58,205 bases of DNA from an uncultured Eubacteriales bacterium (GCA_900317375.1 ONGJ01000017.1:1-58205), one strand, 5' to 3'; shown: positions 7,959 through 16,751, counted from the first letter of the stretch. Notes: a model not told the origin generated them from the letters alone. Numbers and translations are program-made.

Positions 7959-8156
7959 ATGGACAACGAAAAGAAAAAAATGAACCATGACGACCTGAAG
8001 CAGACTGCGGGCGGCTTCCCGGGCGAATATGCCTACATCAGCACCTATTGCTGCCCCCGCTGCGGCACCCCCAACACCATCAACCAGTACTGCTATTCCG
8101 GCCAGACCACCTGGAACTGCGTGCGCGGCTGCGGGCAGTTCGTCATCAGCTTCTGA
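7959..8156 (+). CDS. Small six-cysteine peptide with double-glycine-type leader
   Basis: 65 residues, start ATG after AAAGGAG. The leader MDNEKKKMNHDDLKQTAGG is charged and ends in a GG processing-type motif. The core (about 46 residues) holds six Cys in a paired layout: YCCPRCGTP, QYCYSG, NCVRGCGQF. This could bind zinc as a ribbon (CPRC...CVRGC) or form three disulfides after export. No C39 transporter or RiPP enzyme is visible nearby. It is paired with 3772-3954 by leader style and shared upstream motif. It lies directly after a thiol-redox protein. Product class (bacteriocin, RiPP precursor or signalling peptide) is an inference. Confidence 0.6.
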   Translation: MDNEKKKMNHDDLKQTAGGFPGEYAYISTYCCPRCGTPNTINQYCYSGQTTWNCVRGCGQFVISF

Positions 8157-8203
8157 GAAACGGGCAGAACAGCGGTGCGGTCCGGAAAACAGACAAAGAC
8201 GGA

Positions 8204-8237
8204 GGGCTGAGATTCCGAAAGAATGGAATCTCAGCCC
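8204..8237 (+). terminator. Terminator-like hairpin after the six-Cys peptide
   Basis: A perfect 13-bp stem (GGGCTGAGATTCC and its complement, 8204-8216/8225-8237) with an 8-base loop. The T run after it is weak. Confidence 0.65.
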
Positions 8238-8297
8238 TTCGGCGTCCGGCGGCATGTTCCAAAGTGTCAAATTTTGCCGACAGAGGCGCAAGCTGTA

Positions 8298-8327
8298 TTG
8301 ACAGGGAAAAGGGTAAAAGGCTATAAT
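8298..8327 (+). promoter_or_regulatory. Consensus promoter of the kinase/solute-binding operon
   Basis: TTGACA (8298-8303), 18-base spacer, TATAAT (8322-8327). Both hexamers are perfect; the start codon is 39 bases downstream. Confidence 0.85.
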
Positions 8328-8366
8328 TATACAGATAAAGCAGAGCGCATGGGAGGAAGTGACAAA

Positions 8367-10913
8367 ATGAGCCGTATGAGGACATCGTGGATCATCGTGG
8401 CGAACATCGCCGTGATGGCGGCCATACTGGTCTTCGTCGCGCTGTATTCCAACCATGAGAAGAAAGAACACTACCATAACCAGGTAGAACACTTCGTCAA
8501 CACGACGATCGCCATGGAGCGCGTGACGGGAAACTACATGGTAGGGGAACAGGGAATCTGTGACAACTGGGCAAAGTATATCAACAGCCGGGACCTGACG
8601 CTGGAAGAAGCGACGGACTATGTCCGGGCGACCCATGTAAGCGAGAGCACGTCGGCCCACCTGATCGACGCGGAAAGCCTGAAGGGCTATTCCACGCGGC
8701 CGCGGCCGAACACCGAGGACGGGTACGAGGTCTCCTACGAGCGGATGGACCTGTTCGGGGACGGGGCCTGGATCGCCGATCTCGGCGAGGCGGTCAACAT
8801 CACCCGGACCTATACCAACCCCGTCAACGGGGAGCAGTCGCTGGCCTTCTGCAACCGGATCACAGTGCGGGACGAAGAGAGCGGGGAGAAGAAGCAGGCC
8901 TATCTGCTGCGCATCGTGCCGGTATCCAATCTGGAAGAAAAATGGGTCTTCCCGCAGGAAGAGTACGAGCACGAAGAGTTCTCCATCATCGACAACGAGA
9001 GCAACTATGTCATCAAGGGGCGTTCGTTCAAAAACGCCAGCTTCTTCGAGTTCTATAAATCCTACAATCAGCCCGGGATCGCCGAACAGCAGCAGCTGTT
9101 TGCGGATATTCTGTCCGGGACAGGGTCGTTTACGATGCAGGATTCCAAGAGCAGGGAATGCCTGGTCGCCCATACCCCCATCACGTCCACGAAGGGCTGG
9201 GTGCTGCTGAGCTTGGCACCGGTCAGCGACCTGAAGGCGGTTGCGGAGAACTGGCTCCTGATCGGGGTCATCACCTTCGGACTGCTGCTGCTGCTGGTGA
9301 TGGACTTTCTGTACATGCAGGCGATCAATCAGAAGCTGCAGGTCACGGCCAGGGAAGCGGACGCTGCCAATAAGGCGAAAACCGATTTTCTGTCGACGAT
9401 GTCGCACGACATCCGCACCCCAATGAACGCGATTATCGGCCTGACCACGATCGCCGAGAAGAAACCGGACGACAAGGAGGCCATCGCGGAAAACCTGAGA
9501 AAGATCCGCCTGGCCAGCAACCATCTGCTGACGCTGATCAACGACATCCTGGACATCTCGAAGGTGGAGAGCGGGAAACTGAACCTGAGCCCGGTGACCT
9601 TCTCGATCGTGGAAACCGTGCAGAACCTGATGAACCTGTCGCAGCCGATGATCAAGGAGAAGAACATCGACTTCAACATCCGTGTCAACCGGATGGAGAA
9701 GGAATATCTTTATGCCGATCAGCTGCGGCTGAACCAGATCTACATCAACATCCTCTCCAACGCCATCAAATACACGATGCCGGGCGGCAGCGTGTCGGTG
9801 GACCTGCAGGAGGAGGAGAGCGAAAAAGAAGGCTGTGTGAAGCTTGTTTACCGCGTCGCGGACACCGGGATGGGCATGAGCCCCGAGTTCCTGGAAAAGA
9901 TGTACCAGCCGTTTTCGAGGCAGACGGACAGCCGGGTCAACAGCATACAGGGGACCGGGCTGGGCCTGGCGATCACGCGGCAGATGGTCGACCTGATGGA
10001 AGGGACGATCGAGTGCCAGAGCGAGGTGGAAAAGGGGACGACCTTCACCATCACGCTGGACCTGCCGGTGGCCGAAAAGCAGCTGGAGGAGATGAAGATC
10101 GAGGGCGTCGAGGTCCTGCTCGCCGACGACGACCCGATCCTGCTGGAGACCGCGGCGGACACACTGGATTCGCTGGGGATCCGTGCGGACCAGGCCCGGG
10201 GCGGCCTGGAGGCGCTGGAGATGACCCGACAGCGGCATGAGAGCGGGAAGGACTATGACGTGGTCATGCTGGACCTGAAGATGCCGGATCTGGACGGCAT
10301 CGGGACAGTCAGGCGCATTCGGGCGGAAGTCAGTGCGGATATCCCCATCCTGCTGACCTCGGCCTATGACTGGTCCGACATCGAGGATACGGCGAAGGAA
10401 GCCGGGGTGAACGGATTCATCGGCAAACCGCTGTTCCGCTCGCGGCTGTACGAGAAAATCAGCGAGCTGCTGGGAACGGAGGCGAAGGCCCTGGAGGCGG
10501 AGGACGACCATTCGGACCTGGCGGGCATGCATATCCTGATCGCGGAAGACAACGACATCAACTGGGAGATCATCTCGGCCATGCTGGGCATGTACGGCAT
10601 CACGTCGGAACGGGCGGAAAACGGACGGATCTGCGTGGAGAAAATGGCGGCAGCCGAGGAAGGGCAGTATGACCTGATCTTTATGGATATCCAGATGCCC
10701 GAGATGAACGGCCTGGATGCGACGCGGAACATCCGCGCGCTGGAAAACCCGTGGGCGGCCGGGATCCCCATCATCGCCATGACCGCCGACGCGTTCTCGG
10801 AAAACGTGGCGGAATGCCTGAAGGCGGGGATGAACGGACATATCGCCAAACCGATTGACCTGAAGCTTGTCATCAAAGAGATTCGCAGAGTCAAGGAGGA
10901 GAAGAAAAAATGA
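8367..10913 (+). CDS. Hybrid sensor histidine kinase with two receiver domains
   Basis: 848 residues. The ATG at 8367 is chosen because of GGGAGG 10 bases upstream and because it places a membrane helix at residues 6-30. An extracytoplasmic sensor region (about 35-290) is closed by a second helix (WLLIGVITFGLLLLLVMDF, about 295-315). HisKA follows with His near 347 (FLSTMSHDIRTPMNAIIGL). The HATPase has N-box LNQIYINILSNAIKYT, G1 DTGMGMS and G2 GTGLGLAI. REC1 (about 578-705) has its acceptor Asp in VVMLDLKMPDLDG; REC2 (about 720-845) in LIFMDIQMPEMNG. No HPt or output domain is present. Its stop overlaps the next start (ATGA), coupling it to a solute-binding protein that may be its sensory partner. 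Confidence 0.92.
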   Translation: MSRMRTSWIIVANIAVMAAILVFVALYSNHEKKEHYHNQVEHFVNTTIAMERVTGNYMVGEQGICDNWAKYINSRDLTLEEATDYVRATHVSESTSAHLIDAESLKGYSTRPRPNTEDGYEVSYERMDLFGDGAWIADLGEAVNITRTYTNPVNGEQSLAFCNRITVRDEESGEKKQAYLLRIVPVSNLEEKWVFPQEEYEHEEFSIIDNESNYVIKGRSFKNASFFEFYKSYNQPGIAEQQQLFADILSGTGSFTMQDSKSRECLVAHTPITSTKGWVLLSLAPVSDLKAVAENWLLIGVITFGLLLLLVMDFLYMQAINQKLQVTAREADAANKAKTDFLSTMSHDIRTPMNAIIGLTTIAEKKPDDKEAIAENLRKIRLASNHLLTLINDILDISKVESGKLNLSPVTFSIVETVQNLMNLSQPMIKEKNIDFNIRVNRMEKEYLYADQLRLNQIYINILSNAIKYTMPGGSVSVDLQEEESEKEGCVKLVYRVADTGMGMSPEFLEKMYQPFSRQTDSRVNSIQGTGLGLAITRQMVDLMEGTIECQSEVEKGTTFTITLDLPVAEKQLEEMKIEGVEVLLADDDPILLETAADTLDSLGIRADQARGGLEALEMTRQRHESGKDYDVVMLDLKMPDLDGIGTVRRIRAEVSADIPILLTSAYDWSDIEDTAKEAGVNGFIGKPLFRSRLYEKISELLGTEAKALEAEDDHSDLAGMHILIAEDNDINWEIISAMLGMYGITSERAENGRICVEKMAAAEEGQYDLIFMDIQMPEMNGLDATRNIRALENPWAAGIPIIAMTADAFSENVAECLKAGMNGHIAKPIDLKLVIKEIRRVKEEKKK

Positions 10914-12202
10914 AGAGACTGCTATGCACCGCCCTGTCTGTCCTGCTCGCACTGAGCATGACGGCAGGCCTGCCCGGAGCGCAGGCGGACGCCGCCGGCG
11001 GCTTCCAGCCGAGGCTGGACACCGACACCGAATGCGAGATCACGGTGATCGGAAGCTATTCCAACTTCGAGGCACTGGAGGCGGAGTTCGACAGCTTCAA
11101 CGAGTTTTACCCGGATGTGGAGCTGAACTATGTGAAGCCGGACGACTACAACAACCTGCTGGGGACGGTACTGGAAGGCAAAAACGCCCCGAATATCTTC
11201 TTCGCGTTCCCGTGGATGATCGGGAACGAGAAGTACGAGAGCGTCATGGCGCATATGGAGGACCTCTCCGATGCCGGACTGGGGCTGGATCTGGAGTGCA
11301 TCCGACCCAGCCTGCTGAACTATGACGCGCAGGGGAAGCTGTCGATGGTGCCGATCTTCGCCAGGAACTACGGGATGCTGGTGAACAACGACCTGTTCAA
11401 AAAGGAAGGCCTGTCGGTACCGGGCACCTGGGATGAGCTGCTGGATGTGTGCGAGACGTTTCGCAGCAGGGGATATGACAGCCCCATGATGGGCTACAGC
11501 AAGGATTCTTCCGGCTGCCTGATGAACATCCTGGTGTATCCCGAAGTGCTGGCGGCCGTGAACGGCAATCCGGAAGCCCTGAAGGCGGCGAATGAGATGG
11601 CGCCCGAAGGCGGCGCGTGCATGCGCGGCGGCCTGGAGGCGATGATGCAGCTGATCGAAAACGGGTATATCGATCTGGAAAAGTGCGGCGAGATCAGCGA
11701 CAACTATACCGAGGTCATTCTCCGCTTCTTTGAAGGGGACGTGCCCATGATGATCTGCGGGGGGGACACCGTGTCGGGAACCGGGAAACGGGAGAGCCAG
11801 TCCGCGGCGTTTTCCAAGGCGCCGTTCACCTATTCCTTCTGCCCCGTTCCGCTGTCGGAGGCCGGAGGCTATTTTGTCGACAGCCCGTCGGTGGAATTCG
11901 CAGTCAACAGGGACTGTGAGGATCTGGACATGACCAACGAGTTCATGCGCTTTCTGATCTCGCGCGAGGAGCTGAACAAAATGGCCTCGGTGAAGCGCCT
12001 GGTCACGCCGACGACCGATCTGTCCTTCGACGCGGTGTACGAGCCCTTCGGACAGGTGCCGACGGAACGCGTGCTGTCGCCGGAGGTGATCGGCATCACA
12101 GACCCGCTGGCCGTACAGGTGCGAAACGCGTCCTTCCTGGTAGGGACCGGCGAGATCAGCATCGACGAGGCGGTCAGCGATTACGGGGCCTTCACGGACT
12201 GA
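10910..12202 (+). CDS. Extracellular solute-binding protein, family 1 type
   Basis: 430 residues, beginning inside the kinase stop codon (ATGA), so translation is coupled. The signal peptide ends near GAQADA (about residue 27) with no lipobox Cys. The fold markers are those of SBP_bac_1/8 (sugar-type): ITVIGSYSNFEALEAEFDSF, the PIFARNYGMLVNNDLFKKEG hinge region, VPGTWDELLDVCETFRSRGY, and the late DLDMTNEFMRFLISREELNK. Normally such proteins feed an ABC importer, but no permease or ATPase gene follows. With the kinase directly upstream, the likely role is ligand capture for signalling. Missing lipobox means it may be released or held by interaction with the kinase sensor domain. Confidence 0.85.
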   Translation: MKRLLCTALSVLLALSMTAGLPGAQADAAGGFQPRLDTDTECEITVIGSYSNFEALEAEFDSFNEFYPDVELNYVKPDDYNNLLGTVLEGKNAPNIFFAFPWMIGNEKYESVMAHMEDLSDAGLGLDLECIRPSLLNYDAQGKLSMVPIFARNYGMLVNNDLFKKEGLSVPGTWDELLDVCETFRSRGYDSPMMGYSKDSSGCLMNILVYPEVLAAVNGNPEALKAANEMAPEGGACMRGGLEAMMQLIENGYIDLEKCGEISDNYTEVILRFFEGDVPMMICGGDTVSGTGKRESQSAAFSKAPFTYSFCPVPLSEAGGYFVDSPSVEFAVNRDCEDLDMTNEFMRFLISREELNKMASVKRLVTPTTDLSFDAVYEPFGQVPTERVLSPEVIGITDPLAVQVRNASFLVGTGEISIDEAVSDYGAFTD

Positions 12203-12228
12203 AGCCGGGGGTCTTTCAGAAAAACTGA

Positions 12229-12257
12229 TTGCAAAGACCGCAGGAATACGATATACT
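12229..12257 (+). promoter_or_regulatory. Promoter of the HTH/H1-like gene
   Basis: TTGCAA (12229-12234), 17-base spacer, TATACT (12252-12257). A small GACCCC/GGGGTC hairpin (about 12309-12327) sits in the leader just before the ribosome binding site. Confidence 0.7.
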
Positions 12258-12349
12258 TTCAGAAACAGCCAATACAACGCAAAATACCGCAAAACACGAC
12301 AGAAGAGCGACCCCGAACCCGGGGGTCAGAAAGGAAGGAAGAATTCAGC

Positions 12350-13102
12350 ATGACAATCAAAGAATTACGCACGGAAAAAAAGCTCTCTCAGACGGCATTT
12401 GCCGAATCCATCGGTGTGAGCGCCAGCACCATCGGCGACATTGAAAGAGGGCGCACAAAGGTGAGCCCCAAGGTGGCCGAGGCCGTCAAGAACGTGTACG
12501 GCGTCGAGGTCGAGCTCGGCGAGACCGCAGCTGCAGAGGCGGCTGAGAAAGCGAAAGCAAAAGCAGACGCCGCCGCGAAACCGGCCAAAGAGAAGACCGA
12601 GAAAAAGGCTGCAGCCCCGAAGAAGACGGCAAAGACCGCCGACGGCACAAAGAAGAAGGCAGCGCCGAAGAAGACAAAGGCTGCTGAAGCGGCAAAGAAG
12701 GCCGAAGGGAAGGCCGAGGCGAAAGCCGCGGAGAAGAAAGCGGAGGTCGAGGCGAAGGCCGATAAGGCGGAGGACCTGAAGGAAACGGCGGAAGAGAAGG
12801 TCGTCAAAGCCGCTGGGGAAGTGAAGGAAAAGGCGGAAGCTGCCATCTCCAAGGCGGCAGCGGCCGTTAAAGAGGTCGAGGCGAAGACCGAGGAAGCCAA
12901 GGCCCAGGCAGCCGAGAAGGCTGAAGAGATGAAGAAAAACGCGGAGGATGAGGCGGCCGAGGTCTACAAGGAGATCAAGGACACGGTAGACAAGACCATG
13001 GAGACAGGAAAACTGGTGCTGAAGTTTGCCGAGAAGGGCGTCAAGACCCTGGCGTCTCAGGCGGCCGACTTCGTCACGAGCTTCCTGTTCGGGAAGAAAT
13101 AA
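12350..13102 (+). CDS. XRE helix-turn-helix fused to a Lys/Ala-rich histone H1-like tail
   Basis: 250 residues. Residues 1-55 are a Cro/CI-type HTH (KELRTEKKLSQTAFAESIGV, then SASTIGDIERGRTKVSPKVA). Residues 58-205 are almost only Ala, Lys and Glu, first as basic PKKTAK/KKAAPKK blocks like eukaryotic H1 or bacterial HctB/AlgP tails, then as long alternating-charge helices (coiled coil). The end, residues 205-250, is an amphipathic stretch (KLVLKFAEKGVKTLASQAADFVTSFLFGKK) reminiscent of polyhydroxyalkanoate-granule phasins. Plausible roles are nucleoid packing, with the HTH giving sequence or site preference, or granule-to-DNA attachment. It precedes a DUF1269 protein and a polyphosphate kinase. 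No known family covers the full length. Confidence 0.75.
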   Translation: MTIKELRTEKKLSQTAFAESIGVSASTIGDIERGRTKVSPKVAEAVKNVYGVEVELGETAAAEAAEKAKAKADAAAKPAKEKTEKKAAAPKKTAKTADGTKKKAAPKKTKAAEAAKKAEGKAEAKAAEKKAEVEAKADKAEDLKETAEEKVVKAAGEVKEKAEAAISKAAAAVKEVEAKTEEAKAQAAEKAEEMKKNAEDEAAEVYKEIKDTVDKTMETGKLVLKFAEKGVKTLASQAADFVTSFLFGKK

Positions 13103-13272
13103 AGGGGGCTCCTGTTCGGGTATAAGCGCCCGACTGCAGGTCTCTGCCGCTGCGCGGAAGAGTAGATTTCAACTCGCACAAAATCACTGCACCGCGCATT
13201 TACAATCTGAAATAAACCAGGTTTTGGTTTTATGACTGCGCGAATACTTGACGAAAGAAAGGAAAAACAAAA

Positions 13273-13857
13273 ATGGCACAGAAAAAAGCGAAAGCAAACA
13301 TACTGATCGTAAACTTCAAGGTTCCGAGCGAGGCCTATCAGGCATTCACCGAACTGCGGCAGGAGCCCGTCGATGACTTTTACGCCATCGGACAGGCGGC
13401 GATCGTGAAGAACGAGAAGGGCAAGTTTTTTGTCAAGGATGCCTTTGACAGCGGTTCGGCGACGATGGACGACACCCTGAAGGGCGGCGTGATCGGAAGC
13501 CTGGTCGGCATCTTGGGCGGACCGGTCGGCGTCCTGCTCGGCGGCAGCGTCGGCACGCTGCTCGGCGGGGCCAAGGATACCCACGACGCGGTGAAGGGCC
13601 TTGATCTGATCGACTGTGCCTGCGACTGCATTGCAGACGGCGAGACTGCGGTCGTGCTGCTGGTAGACGAGAAGTATGAAGCGGCGCTGACCAAAAAGCT
13701 GAGCGCGTTTGAAACCACGGTCACCAGACTGTCCGCGGAAGAAGTCGAGGCGGAGATCGAACACGCCAAGGAAGTCGCGCGCGAGCTGGAGGCCGAAGAG
13801 GTCAACCAGGATCTGACCGACATGTACAACAGGACCGGCAACAGCTTCAAACTGTAA
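13273..13857 (+). CDS. DUF1269-type protein with glycine-zipper core
   Basis: 194 residues with a ribosome site GAAAGGAA upstream. N- and C-terminal alpha/beta halves flank a hydrophobic Gly-rich segment (GGVIGSLVGILGGPVGVLLG, about residues 75-100) of the type found in DUF1269 / general-stress membrane-associated proteins. The C-terminal helix is acidic (EEVEAEIEHAKEVARELEAE). The glycine zipper suggests membrane insertion or oligomerisation. Role unknown. Separated by about 170 bases from the HTH/H1-like gene; no consensus promoter was found in that gap. Followed by a strong hairpin. Confidence 0.7.
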   Translation: MAQKKAKANILIVNFKVPSEAYQAFTELRQEPVDDFYAIGQAAIVKNEKGKFFVKDAFDSGSATMDDTLKGGVIGSLVGILGGPVGVLLGGSVGTLLGGAKDTHDAVKGLDLIDCACDCIADGETAVVLLVDEKYEAALTKKLSAFETTVTRLSAEEVEAEIEHAKEVARELEAEEVNQDLTDMYNRTGNSFKL

Positions 13858-13889
13858 TACAGGGAAACAGGGATGACCATCTGAACGCA

Positions 13890-13933
13890 GCAATACCGCA
13901 TCCATCTGCCGCAGGCAGATGGGGCGGTATTGC
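13890..13933 (+). terminator. Long hairpin after the DUF1269 gene
   Basis: GCAATACCGC (13890-13899) and CCATCTGCC (13902-13910) pair with GGCAGATGG (13914-13922) and GCGGTATTGC (13924-13933), giving a nearly perfect 19-bp stem. No clear T run follows. Confidence 0.6.
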
Positions 13934-13976
13934 CGTATGTGGAGATATCAGTCCGCGGAAAGATGCCGGGTGCATC

Positions 13977-14005
13977 TTGATGCGGGCAGGCTTTTTTGCT
14001 ATAAT
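13977..14005 (+). promoter_or_regulatory. Promoter of the PPK2 gene
   Basis: TTGATG (13977-13982), 17-base spacer, perfect TATAAT (14000-14005). Confidence 0.75.
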
Positions 14006-14037
14006 GACACAACAACCGGGTGAAGGGGGAAATAAAG

Positions 14038-14904
14038 ATGATAAAAAAATACAGATACGACGGAGACAGAAAGTTCAAGCTGTCCAAGGTCGAAACCGAT
14101 GAAACCTCGCTGGAGCCGGATCGGAAAAAGGCCGAGGCGAAGATGCAGAAGAATTTCGAAGAGATTCAGGAACTGCAGAGAAAGCTGTACGCGGAGAAGA
14201 AAGAGGGCGTGATCTTCCTCTTCCAGGCTATGGACGCCGCCGGAAAGGACGGGACGATCAGCGCGGTCCTGTCATGCCTGTCGCCGCACGGGCTGTACGA
14301 GGCGGCCTTCAAGGCCCCCTCGGCGGAAGAGATGGCACACGACTATCTGTGGCGCGTGGAGTATGCGGTGCCCATGAAGGGCGAAATCGGGATTTTCAAC
14401 CGCTCGCACTATGAAGAACTGCTCATCTACAAGGTGAAGAAGCTGTGGGAGACGCAGGCGCATGCGGACCGGATCAGCGAGAAGGACCTGCTGAACGACC
14501 GCTATAAGGATATCAAAAACTATGAGCGCTATCTGTGGCACAACAGCATCCGCACCGTCAAGTTCTTCCTGAACGTGTCCAAGAAGGAGCAGGCGCGCAG
14601 GTTCCTGTCCAGAATCGAGGAGCCGGAGAAGAACTGGAAATTCTCGGCCTCGGACTATGAGGAGCGCAAGTACTGGGATGCGTATCAGGAGGCATTTGAA
14701 ACGGCGATCAACAAGACCTCGACCGAGGAAGCGCCGTGGTATGTCATCCCGGCGGATCACAAGTGGTACATGCGCTACGTGGTCAGCGAGATTATCCTGC
14801 ACACGCTGAAGGAGATGAACCCCAAGTATCCGGAGGTCACCAAAGCGAGGCTGGAGGAGTTCGCTCGGTACAGGAAAGAGCTGGAAGAAGAGCTCGGCGA
14901 GTAA
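14038..14904 (+). CDS. ppk2: Polyphosphate kinase 2 family protein
   Basis: 288 residues. The ATG at 14038 follows GGGGGA by 7 bases. PPK2 signature elements are clear: Walker A FLFQAMDAAGKDGTI (residues 61-75), the lid region SPHGLYEAAFKAPSAEE, Walker B GIFNRSHYEELLIYKV (about 120) and the conserved ERYLWHNSIRTVKFFLNVSK. PPK2 enzymes transfer phosphate between polyphosphate and nucleoside (mono/di)phosphates in the cytoplasm. A single PPK2 domain of this length fits class I or III; distinguishing GDP/ADP from AMP use needs alignment. It is followed after 57 bases by the SpoIIE-type phosphatase gene, possibly in one transcript. Confidence 0.9.
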   Translation: MIKKYRYDGDRKFKLSKVETDETSLEPDRKKAEAKMQKNFEEIQELQRKLYAEKKEGVIFLFQAMDAAGKDGTISAVLSCLSPHGLYEAAFKAPSAEEMAHDYLWRVEYAVPMKGEIGIFNRSHYEELLIYKVKKLWETQAHADRISEKDLLNDRYKDIKNYERYLWHNSIRTVKFFLNVSKKEQARRFLSRIEEPEKNWKFSASDYEERKYWDAYQEAFETAINKTSTEEAPWYVIPADHKWYMRYVVSEIILHTLKEMNPKYPEVTKARLEEFARYRKELEEELGE

Positions 14905-14961
14905 GACAGCAGGGAAAGCGGGTAGAATCAGCGGCAACGGCCCGGAGAGGGAGACGGCAGC

Positions 14962-16661
14962 ATGAGCGGATCGTCAACAAAAACAAAGCGGCGCCTGTCG
15001 CTGACATCGCAGGTGAACATCCTGATCGTGGCAATCACGCTGGGCATCACGCTGCTGATGGTGGGCATCAGCGCGGCCAACTACCGCAAGGCGATCCTGG
15101 TGCCGGGCATACGGAAGCTTTCGGGTCTGACCGTCGAAACGAAAGATTATGTGCCGTATCTGAACTACTTTCTGCAGATGTTTCACACGGATGACTTTCA
15201 GAAAGCCAGAGCCTCGCATGAGGCGGGGGACCCGGAAAAGGACCGCTTCCTGGACTGGATGGACGCAGCACCCTCGTTTACGGCGGATGATCCGGAGTAC
15301 GGCAGAGAGAGCCTGTTTTTCGATATCATCGCCTTTGACATCCTGCTGCGCGAGACCATGGAGCAGGTCGACCTGGAGATCGCCTGCGCCGAGATCCTGG
15401 AGGACGGGAAAATCTATCGGGCAGCGCTGGAGACGAACAAGGATGAATACGGAGACTGGCAGGCGAACTTCGGCAGGGAGGAGAGCTTTTACGGTCTGAA
15501 CCCGCAGGACTTCGTCAAACCCGAGATGATTGAGACGGAGGATGGGAAGGTCCTGCTGCTGCGCTGCGTGACATTTGCCCTGGAAAAAGGACAGGCAAGG
15601 CTCTGGCTGGGCTACAACATGACGCAGCAGGTGAAAGAGTACCGCGGATTCGTGGCGAGAGCCGTCGTGTCAGTGCTGATCCTGACGGCGGCAGCGTCGG
15701 CAGTCAGCGTATATCTGCTGCGGCGATATGTGACGAAGCCCATCACGGCGCTGGCGCAGAGCGCGACGGAGTTTACGCCGGAAGAGGACGGAAGCTACAG
15801 CGCGGACAGGATCAGCAAAGTTGAGATCCGGGCGGACAACGAGCTCGGCGACCTCAGCCGGGAAATCCGCAGCATGCAGACGAGGATCGTGGAGAACACC
15901 GAGAAGCTCCGGACCATGACGGCGGAGAAGGAACGGACCAAGACACAGCTGAACCTGGCCGAGCAGATCCAGAAGGGCATGCTGCCCAGCGTCTTCCCGC
16001 CTTATCCGGAGAGAACGGAATTTGCGCTTTACGCGTCCATGACACCGGCCCTGGATGTGGGCGGAGACTTCTATGACTTCTTTATGATCGACGAGGATCA
16101 TCTGGCGCTGGTGATGGCGGATGTCAGCGGCAAGGGCGTACCGGGCGCACTGTTCATGATGGTTTCCAAAACTATGCTGAAAAACAGCGCCATGATGGGC
16201 AAATCAGCGGGCGAGATCCTGTCGGTGACGAACGACCTGATCTGCGCTAGCAACGCGACCGAGATGTTTGTGACGGTCTGGATGGGCATCCTGGAGATCA
16301 GCAGCGGGAAGATCACGGCGGCAAACGCCGGGCACGAGTATCCGGCGGTCATGAAGAACGGCCGCTTCGAACTGCTGAAGGATCGGCACAGCTTTGTCGT
16401 CGGCGGAATCGAGGGTGCCCGCTATCAGGAATACGAGCTGCAGCTGGAGAAGGGCGACAAGCTGTTTCTGTACACGGACGGCGTCACAATACGGCGGAAG
16501 AGATGTTCGGGACCGACCGGATGATCGAGGCACTGAACACCTGCGCCGGGGCGAGCCCCGAGGAGATCCTGAAATGCGTGACGGACGCGGTGGACGCGTT
16601 TGTCGGCGAGGCGGCGCAGTTTGACGACATCACGATGCTCTGCCTGGAATACAAAGGATAA
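14962..16661 (+). pseudogene. HAMP/SpoIIE-PP2C serine phosphatase, frameshifted near the C-terminus
   Basis: Two membrane helices ([20 protein letters not shown] near residue 20 and [19 protein letters not shown] near 240) flank an extracytoplasmic domain. A HAMP-like segment, a short coiled coil and a PP2C_SpoIIE (RsbU-type) domain follow, with metal residues in [10 protein letters not shown] and [14 protein letters not shown]. The frame ends early at 16524 ([13 protein letters not shown]). The missing end is found in another frame from 16488: [19 protein letters not shown] through FDDITMLCLEY. The junction at about 16487 lacks roughly ten bases compared with the family pattern [13 protein letters not shown]. 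This separates the last metal ligand (FDDITML) from the rest, so activity is doubtful. It is either a true mutation or an assembly error. Confidence 0.85.
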
Positions 16662-16671
16662 GAAAAACGGA

Positions 16672-16715
16672 GATCCCCGTTCTGTCTGACCCGAGGGACA
16701 GACAGAACGGGGATC
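16672..16715. terminator. Strong bidirectional terminator
   Basis: A perfect 17-bp stem (GATCCCCGTTCTGTCTG, 16672-16688, with 16699-16715) and 10-base loop lie between the converging phosphatase and HtrA genes. Confidence 0.85.
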
Positions 16716-16751
16716 GAAGCTTATCTTATGCGAAAACGCTGGGAAGCCAGA

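Noticed and set aside
7731-10952. Very long open frame of about 1070 codons on the minus strand opposite the histidine kinase
   Set aside because: Its sequence is low-complexity and His/Arg/Gln-rich as expected for antisense of GC-rich coding DNA. The plus strand encodes a complete TlpA-like protein, small peptide and kinase with all motifs.
10910-12202. Ordinary sugar ABC importer operon
   Set aside because: The next genes are an HTH/H1-like protein and DUF1269; no permease or ATPase follows.
16488-16661. Separate small gene downstream of the phosphatase
   Set aside because: No start or ribosome site, and the sequence is the expected C-terminal end of the PP2C_SpoIIE domain.
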